In this document: positions 23,088 through 28,476 of the stretch, in pieces | Layout of the letters: each line of letters starts with the position of its first letter | Numbering within the stretch: position 1 is the stretch's first letter | NCBI GenBank assembly: GCA_902492015.1 | Contig: CABUJR010000017.1 | Location: forward strand, 1 to 28,476 | Direction of reading: 5' to 3' | Source of the DNA: an uncultured Eubacteriales bacterium | GTDB taxonomy: Bacteria > Bacillota > Clostridia > TANB77 > CAG-508 | DNA length: 28,476 nucleotides | Notes under the pieces: model-generated | What the model was told of the DNA's origin: nothing | Seen by the model: only the letters and a program-made list of their open reading frames with translations | The model's database searches: none | Translations under genes and position numbers: made by a program

Positions 23088-25901
23088 ATGAGTACTGATA
23101 ATAAAGAAACCAAGAGAATAAGAACATCAGATTTAGATAAAAAATCAAAAAATAAATCAAAAAGCTCTAAATCAAAAAGTGAAAAGGTAAAATTTAAAGA
23201 TAAACATCCTAAACTTTCAAAAGCTATTAAAATAACTCTTATAGTATTAATTTTACTAATTATTATAGGATCAGGTGTTTTAGTAGGTGCATTTTTTGGA
23301 ATTTTTGGCGATGAATTAAAGATTGATGAATCTTTATTAAAAGTAGGATACGAAAATTCTACAGTTTATGATGCTGATGGAAATTTAATTGCAACTTTAA
23401 GTGGTGGAACAAAAAGAAAGAGTATAAGTTTATCAGATATGTCAGAATATTTACCTAAAGCTTATGTAGCAATAGAAGATGAAAGATTTTACAAACATAG
23501 CGGAATAGATATACCAAGAACTGCTTATGCTACTTTCAATTATATAATACATGCTGGAAAATCAAGTTTTGGTGGTAGTACAATAACACAACAGGTTATT
23601 AAAAATATTACACAAGATAAAGAAAGAACAGCATTAGCAGGAGTAATGAGAAAAATAAAAGAAATTTCAAAAGCAATTCAAGTTGAACATTATCTATCAA
23701 AAGACCAAATACTTGAATTATATCTTAACTTAATATTTGTTGGTGGAGATGATATAAATGGTGTTGAACTAGGTTCTGTATATTATTTTGATAAAAGTGC
23801 AAAGGATTTAAGTATAGCAGAATGTGCTTTTATGGCAGGAATAAACCATTCTCCAAATTCTTATAAACCATTTGCGGATTATGATGGTGATGAAACAAAG
23901 CAAAATGAAATGAAAGATAAAATAAATAATAGAACTAAAACTGTTCTTGCTAAAATGAAAGAAGTCGGATCTATTAATGACGAACAATATAATCAAGCAA
24001 TAACAGAAGTAGACAACGGACTAAACTTTAAACAAGGTGAAAGCGCTAGCGTTACAACAGATGTATCTTATCATACAGAAGCTGCTATAGATCAAATCTT
24101 AGACCAAATACTAGAAGAAAATGAAGGCAATGAAGATATGGATAGAGATGCTGCTGAAATGCTTTTATATAGTAGTGGTTTAAAAATTTATACAACCCAA
24201 AAAACAGATATTCAACAAGCTCTAGAAGAAGAAATTGTAAAAGATACTTATGTAAGAAAAACAACATATAAACAAGAAAATGAAGAAACTGGAAAAGAGG
24301 AAACAATAACACAATACTCTATTCCAACAATGGTAATAGAAGACCATAAAACAGGTCAAGTAGTTGCTGCAGCAACAGCAACAGGCTCAGCAGATGAAAG
24401 AACAGCAACAACAAAACTTGGATATTTAAATTATCCAACAAAACTAAAAAAACAAACAGGTTCTTCAATGAAACCGTTATCAGTAATAGCACCTGGACTT
24501 GAAACAGGAAAAGTTACAGGAGCAACAACATATTATGATTATCAAACAACATGGGGAGAAGGCTCTAATGCATGGACTCCAAAAAATGAAAGTGGTTTCC
24601 ATGGTTTAGTAAATATGCGTACAGCAATAGGACTTTCACTTAACGTTCCAAATGCTAAGGCATTAACAAATATTGGAACAGAAGCTGCAGTTGAATTTTG
24701 CAAAAGTGTAGGTTTACCGGATTTTACAGAAGAAGGAATAAACCTTGCACTTGGAGGATTGCATGAAGGAATTGCGCCAGCAGATATGGCAGCAGCATAT
24801 TCAGCTATTGCGAATGGAGGAGTATATATAACTCCAACATATTATACAAAAGTTACTGATAGTCAAGGAAATGTTGTATATGAACCAAAACAAGAAGAAA
24901 AAAGAGTTATGTCTGAACAAAATGCTTATGTAGAAACAGATATACTAAAAGAACCAACAAAACCTGGTATGACAGCTCCATATTGTGCAATGTCTGGAAT
25001 AGATGTAGCAGCTAAAACAGGTACAACAAATAATAGTTATGATAGATGGCTTTGTGGTTATACACCATATTATACAGCAGCTTGTTGGTTTGGATATGCA
25101 CAAAGTGCAACTGTTGTTTTCAGCGGAAATCCAGCAGGAAAAATTTGGGATGCTGTTATGACAAAAATTCATGAAGATTTAGATGATGCTACATTCGAAG
25201 AGCCAGATGGAATTGTTAGAAAAACAGTATGTAAAATATCTGGAAAATTAGCTCAAGAAGCTTGTGGAGCAAATGTATATACAGAGTTGTTTTCTGAAGA
25301 TAATGCTCCAACCGAAGTATGTGAAGGTCATGGTGTTGTAGCAATTTGTAATGATTCTCAACAACTTGCAACAGATTTTTGCCCAAATAGAACAGAAATA
25401 CAAGGATATATTCCGGAATATGAAAGAGATCCAGTTTGGCATACTCAAGGAGTTATTACAGCTGCTCCAACAGGAACATGTCCAATACATGTTGCACCAG
25501 CAGCTCCTGCAGCACCAGCTGCACCAGCAGCGCCAAGTACACCAACTGATAATACTTCAACTGGTAGTGGAAATGGTTCAGGTTCATCTAGTGGTGGAAG
25601 TTCAAGCGGAAGTCAAGGCGGAAGTAGTTCTGGAAGTGGAAGTGACTCAGGAAGTGGCTCAGGTAGCGGATCAGGAAGTGGAAATCAAGGCGGAAGTGGT
25701 TCTGGAACAGACCAAGGTGGAAGCTCAACAGGTGGTGGTTCTGGAACAGACCAAGGCGGAGGCTCAACAGGCGGAGGTTCTGGAACAGACCAAGGCGGAG
25801 GCTCAACAGGTGGTGGCTCTGGAACAGACCAAGGTGGAAGTGGTTCTGGTGGCGACCAAGGTGGAAGCACCGGAGGAGGCACAGACACACCAACTGTATA
25901 A
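23088..25901 (+). CDS. Class A penicillin-binding protein (bifunctional transglycosylase/transpeptidase) with Gly/Ser-rich tail
   Basis: This PBP1A-type enzyme polymerises and cross-links peptidoglycan. The 937-residue product has a Lys/Ser-rich cytoplasmic head (1-48) and one transmembrane helix (about 50-75). The GT51 glycosyltransferase domain shows AIEDERFYKHSGIDIPRTA (catalytic E130), FGGSTITQQVIKN and RKIKEISKAIQVEHYLSKDQ. The transpeptidase domain shows S459-S-M-K462, S517-L-N519 and K643-T-G-T. A cysteine-containing region follows (about 700-800, with CKISG, ACGAN, VCEGHG, CNDS, FCPNR and CPIH). An Ala/Pro segment leads into about 120 residues of Gly/Ser/Thr/Asp/Gln repeats to the end. 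AAAGGAGG precedes the ATG. The tail is extracellular and locally GC-rich compared with its surroundings, because of GGN codons. Confidence 0.95.
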   Translation: MSTDNKETKRIRTSDLDKKSKNKSKSSKSKSEKVKFKDKHPKLSKAIKITLIVLILLIIIGSGVLVGAFFGIFGDELKIDESLLKVGYENSTVYDADGNLIATLSGGTKRKSISLSDMSEYLPKAYVAIEDERFYKHSGIDIPRTAYATFNYIIHAGKSSFGGSTITQQVIKNITQDKERTALAGVMRKIKEISKAIQVEHYLSKDQILELYLNLIFVGGDDINGVELGSVYYFDKSAKDLSIAECAFMAGINHSPNSYKPFADYDGDETKQNEMKDKINNRTKTVLAKMKEVGSINDEQYNQAITEVDNGLNFKQGESASVTTDVSYHTEAAIDQILDQILEENEGNEDMDRDAAEMLLYSSGLKIYTTQKTDIQQALEEEIVKDTYVRKTTYKQENEETGKEETITQYSIPTMVIEDHKTGQVVAAATATGSADERTATTKLGYLNYPTKLKKQTGSSMKPLSVIAPGLETGKVTGATTYYDYQTTWGEGSNAWTPKNESGFHGLVNMRTAIGLSLNVPNAKALTNIGTEAAVEFCKSVGLPDFTEEGINLALGGLHEGIAPADMAAAYSAIANGGVYITPTYYTKVTDSQGNVVYEPKQEEKRVMSEQNAYVETDILKEPTKPGMTAPYCAMSGIDVAAKTGTTNNSYDRWLCGYTPYYTAACWFGYAQSATVVFSGNPAGKIWDAVMTKIHEDLDDATFEEPDGIVRKTVCKISGKLAQEACGANVYTELFSEDNAPTEVCEGHGVVAICNDSQQLATDFCPNRTEIQGYIPEYERDPVWHTQGVITAAPTGTCPIHVAPAAPAAPAAPAAPSTPTDNTSTGSGNGSGSSSGGSSSGSQGGSSSGSGSDSGSGSGSGSGSGNQGGSGSGTDQGGSSTGGGSGTDQGGGSTGGGSGTDQGGGSTGGGSGTDQGGSGSGGDQGGSTGGGTDTPTV
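25698..25838 (+). repeat. 39-bp tandem repeats in the PBP tail
   Basis: Three full units (25698-25736, 25737-25775, 25776-25814) and a partial fourth (25815-25838) each encode GSGTDQGG(S/G)STGG. Differences between units are mostly third-position changes such as GGT, GGC or GGA, and AAGC versus GAGGC. The repeat is in frame and likely to vary in copy number between strains through slippage or recombination. Confidence 0.85.
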
Positions 25902-25926
25902 TTAATTAATATAAATTAAATAATAA

Positions 25927-25947
25927 TGGGCGGAAGTTCTCCGCCCA
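25927..25947. terminator. GC-rich hairpin between the PBP gene and cysS
   Basis: TGGGCGGA (25927-25934) pairs perfectly with TCCGCCCA (25940-25947) around a five-base loop. It is the only GC-rich stem in the intergenic DNA here. No T-run follows on the + strand (AAAAATTAAT instead), so it would be a weak or non-canonical terminator, or a stem protecting the transcript end. Confidence 0.45.
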
Positions 25948-25971
25948 AAAATTAATATAAGGAGATAAAAC

Positions 25972-27354
25972 ATGAGTATAAAATTTTATAACACACTAAC
26001 TCGAAAGAAAGAAGAATTTAAGCCAATTAATAAAGATGAAATAAGAATGTATTCATGTGGTCCTACAGTATATTATTATGCTCATATTGGAAACCTAAGA
26101 GCATATTTGTTTATGGATAATTTAAGAAGAGTTTTAAAATATAATGGATATAAATTAAAACATGTTATGAATATTACAGATGTTGGTCACCTTGTATCAG
26201 ATGCTGATGAAGGTGAAGACAAAATGATGAAAGCTGCAAAAAGAGAAAATAAAAATCCTTTTGAAATTGCAGAGTTTTATATGAATGCGTTTTTAAAAGA
26301 TATAGACTCACTAAATATTGAAAGACCTGAAATAATAGCCAGAGCAACAGAACATATTGATATAATGGAAGAATATGTAAAGAAAATTATAGAAAATGGT
26401 TTTACTTATCAAACAGAAGATACTGTATATTTTAATACATCAAAATTAGATAAATATGGAATACTATCTAATAGAAGTGTAGAAAATCAAAAAGCTGGAG
26501 CAAGAGTTGAATTTGATAAAAACAAGAAAAATATATCTGATTTTGCACTTTGGATAAAAGCTCCTGAAAATCATATAATGAAATGGGATTCTTTTTTTGG
26601 AAAGTCATATCCTGGTTGGCATTTAGAATGCTCTGCTATGAGCTATAAATATTTAGGAGAACATTTTGATATTCATACAGGTGGAGTAGACCATATTCCA
26701 ATTCATCATGAAAATGAAATAGCACAAAGTAAAGGATTTTGTGGTCAGATTCCAGCGAATTATTGGATGCATGTTGAATTTTTACAAATTAATGGCGGAA
26801 AAATGTCAAAGAGTTTGAATAATTTATATACATTAAAAGATTTAGAAGAAAAGGGTTATGAACCATTAGTATATAGAATGTTTAATTATACCTCAAATTA
26901 TAGGGCACAAATTAATTTTACATTTGAAGTAATGGATTCAGCAAAAATTGCATTAAATAGATTAAGAGATGGATATCTAAAACATAGTGAAGGAACAGAA
27001 GATGTATCAGATGAGGAAATAAAATCTTATGAAGAAAGATTTTTAGAAGCAATAAATGATGACTTAAATATGCCAGTAGCTATGAGTGTAGTTTGGGATG
27101 TAGTAAAAAATCCTAAAAAGTCAAAGAAATTTCAAAAACTTCTTTTAAAATTTGATGAAGTTTTAGGACTTAATTTAAAAGATTATAAAAAACAGGAAGA
27201 AGAATTACCAGAAGAAATAAAATCTCTAATAGAAAATAGAAATATTGCAAGAGCAAATAAGGATTGGAAAGAATCTGACAGAATTAGAGATATATTAATA
27301 GAAAAAGGATATAAAGTAAAAGATAGTAAAGAAGGAACTATTGTAGAAAAATAA
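25972..27354 (+). CDS. cysS: Cysteinyl-tRNA synthetase
   Basis: CysRS charges tRNA-Cys. The 460-residue class I synthetase has C29 in MYSCGPTVY, the HIGH motif as HIGN (38-41), and the zinc site completed by C220 (WHLECSAM), H245 and E249 (in GGVDHIPIHHENEIAQS). The KMSKS motif is intact (277-281), followed by the DALR-type helical domain and the C-terminal segment with RNIARANKDWKESDRIRDIL. AAGGAG lies before the ATG. The 70-base gap upstream contains a GC hairpin but no room for a T-box leader. The FemAB-like gene follows closely, which is a possible functional link because FemAB enzymes use aminoacyl-tRNA. Confidence 0.96.
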   Translation: MSIKFYNTLTRKKEEFKPINKDEIRMYSCGPTVYYYAHIGNLRAYLFMDNLRRVLKYNGYKLKHVMNITDVGHLVSDADEGEDKMMKAAKRENKNPFEIAEFYMNAFLKDIDSLNIERPEIIARATEHIDIMEEYVKKIIENGFTYQTEDTVYFNTSKLDKYGILSNRSVENQKAGARVEFDKNKKNISDFALWIKAPENHIMKWDSFFGKSYPGWHLECSAMSYKYLGEHFDIHTGGVDHIPIHHENEIAQSKGFCGQIPANYWMHVEFLQINGGKMSKSLNNLYTLKDLEEKGYEPLVYRMFNYTSNYRAQINFTFEVMDSAKIALNRLRDGYLKHSEGTEDVSDEEIKSYEERFLEAINDDLNMPVAMSVVWDVVKNPKKSKKFQKLLLKFDEVLGLNLKDYKKQEEELPEEIKSLIENRNIARANKDWKESDRIRDILIEKGYKVKDSKEGTIVEK

Positions 27355-27376
27355 ACAAATCTTGGGAGGATTACAG

Positions 27377-28426
27377 GTGAAGTTATTAGAAGAAAGTGAT
27401 AAATTACGTTATAAAGAATTTTTAGAATCACATGAAAGATGTAATTTTCAACAATCTCTTGAATGGGGCGAGGTAAAGACAAACTGGATAAAAGAAGTTA
27501 TATTATCAGAAGACAAAGATGGAAACATAAGAGGTAGTTTATGTGTTTGGATAAGGAAAATTCCTATTTTTGGAAATATAATGTATTCAGCAAGGGGACC
27601 AGTATGTAATTTATATGATGAAGAAGTTATATCAGATTTAGTAGAAGGAGCAAATTTACTTGCTAAAAAATATAAAGCTTTTGTACTTAGAATAGAACCA
27701 GATATTTTAAAAAATGATGAAAAATTTAGAGAAATTATTCTAAAAAAAGGTTTTAAAATAAAAGATGATAGTAAAGATTTTAAAGATGAAATACAACCAA
27801 GATTTGTATTTAGATTAGATTTAAAAGGAAAAACAGAAGACGAAATTTTTGTTGCTTTTCACCAAAAAACTAGATACAATGTGAGATTAGCAATAAAAAA
27901 AGGTGTTGTAATAAAAGAAGGAACAAGAGAAGATTTAAAAGTATTTCATAATATAATGGTTGAAACAGGTGAAAGAGATAATTTCATAATTAGATCACTT
28001 TCATATTTTGAAAAAATGTATGATGAACTTGCTCCAAATCACATGAAGTTATTAATGGCATATTCTGGTGATGAAGCTATAGCTGGAATTATACCGATTA
28101 TGTATGGAAATAAAGTATGGTATTTATATGGCGCAAGTAGCAATAAACATAGAAATCTTATGCCAAATTATTTACTTCAATGGACAATGATTCAAGAAGC
28201 TATAAAAAGAGGGGCTGATATGTATGATTTTAGAGGTGTTTCTGGAGTTGTAGATGAATCACATCCTCAATATGGTTTATATAGATTTAAGAAAGGTTTT
28301 AATGCAGAATTTACAGAATTTATAGGTGAGATTTATATTCCATACAAACCATTAATTTATAAATTATATAAGTTTGCAGAGAAAACTTTTAGAAGTTTAA
28401 GAACTTTAAAAAAGAAATTAATATAA
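27377..28426 (+). CDS. FemAB-family aminoacyltransferase (FemX-like)
   Basis: Enzymes of this family add amino acids from aminoacyl-tRNA to peptidoglycan precursors, to build cross-bridges or branch residues. The 349-residue product has the two GNAT-like subdomains. Landmarks are NFQQSLEWGEVKTNW near the start, YSARGPVCNLYDEEVI, FRLDLKGKTEDEIFVAFHQK followed by TRYNVRLAIKKGVVIKEG, and YLYGASSNKHRNLMPNYLLQ with DMYDFRGVSG and YGLYRFKKGFNAEFTEFIGE at the end. No coiled-coil arm is obvious. I choose the GTG at 27377, seven bases after GGGAGG (27364-27369). The TTG at 27362 overlaps that ribosome binding site. It lies 22 bases after cysS, so the two are probably co-transcribed. Substrate amino acid and position are unknown. 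Bases 28427-28476 hold no feature I can support. Confidence 0.88.
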   Translation: MKLLEESDKLRYKEFLESHERCNFQQSLEWGEVKTNWIKEVILSEDKDGNIRGSLCVWIRKIPIFGNIMYSARGPVCNLYDEEVISDLVEGANLLAKKYKAFVLRIEPDILKNDEKFREIILKKGFKIKDDSKDFKDEIQPRFVFRLDLKGKTEDEIFVAFHQKTRYNVRLAIKKGVVIKEGTREDLKVFHNIMVETGERDNFIIRSLSYFEKMYDELAPNHMKLLMAYSGDEAIAGIIPIMYGNKVWYLYGASSNKHRNLMPNYLLQWTMIQEAIKRGADMYDFRGVSGVVDESHPQYGLYRFKKGFNAEFTEFIGEIYIPYKPLIYKLYKFAEKTFRSLRTLKKKLI

Positions 28427-28476
28427 ATAGTAAAATTAAATTACCGGTTTTGGATAAATAAAAAGACACATAAATA

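Noticed and set aside
25698..25838. Tandem repeats that could be taken for a CRISPR array
   Set aside because: The units are directly adjacent without unique spacers, in frame, and encode the Gly-rich PBP tail.
25351..25905. Long alternative-frame open frames over the PBP tail on both strands (Gln/Val-rich, Pro-rich and His/Leu-rich)
   Set aside because: They are by-products of the repetitive GGN/TCN coding sequence of the PBP and have no ribosome binding sites.
25902..25971. T-box leader for cysS
   Set aside because: Only 70 bases separate the genes and no T-box motif or specifier stem is visible.

Overview
This window looks like chromosomal DNA from a low-GC, spore-forming member of the Clostridia. 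The evidence is very high AT content, arginine written almost only as AGA and isoleucine often as ATA, strong AGGAGG-type ribosome binding sites, a PolC-type replicase, a dipicolinate synthase subunit, a remnant of a clostridial SCIFF peptide gene, a sortase and a FemAB-type enzyme. I cannot name the genus. All recognised intact protein genes lie on the + strand. The only minus-strand gene-like element is a broken small peptide gene near the left end.

Layout. (1) 1-736: tRNA-Gln(CUG) with its promoter, a bidirectional terminator, and on the minus strand a SCIFF-like ranthipeptide precursor remnant that keeps its promoter, ribosome binding site and terminator but has no start codon and has lost its last cysteine. 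(2) 737-4183: a 683-residue protein of unknown family with two R-x4-H (HEPN-type) motifs, one near each end, then fucO (iron-dependent lactaldehyde/propanediol oxidoreductase). Each has its own, nearly identical, extended -10 promoter. (3) 4302-6279: an unknown protein, greA and a Nudix hydrolase. (4) 6400-15650: a long operon-like run, pyrH-frr-uppS-cdsA-rseP-(zinc-ribbon/PH membrane protein)-polC-DUF1294. This is the familiar clostridial pyrH-frr-uppS-cdsA-(dxr)-rseP-(ispG)-polC cluster, but dxr and ispG are absent. (5) 15651-15870: two consecutive inverted repeats and a promoter. (6) 15871-19084: a membrane-anchored TPR protein, dpaA and uppP. (7) 19180-21957: sortase, a signal-peptide/SH3b surface protein with a C-terminal sorting-signal-like tail, folD and a terminator. 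(8) 22036-28426: dprA, a class A penicillin-binding protein with a Gly/Ser-rich repeat tail, cysS and a FemAB-like aminoacyltransferase.

Functionally, envelope synthesis dominates: undecaprenyl phosphate supply and recycling (uppS, uppP), phospholipid precursor (cdsA), peptidoglycan polymerisation (PBP1A), possible bridge or side-chain aminoacylation (FemAB-like) and surface anchoring (sortase with SH3b protein). These are mixed with housekeeping genes for translation (frr, cysS, tRNA), transcription (greA), replication (polC) and C1 metabolism (folD).

The most promising candidates for something undescribed are the double-HEPN protein at 737-2788, the adjacent SCIFF remnant with its divergent promoter, and the sortase/SH3b pair with a non-canonical IPDVG motif. 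No CRISPR array, insertion sequence or prophage is visible.
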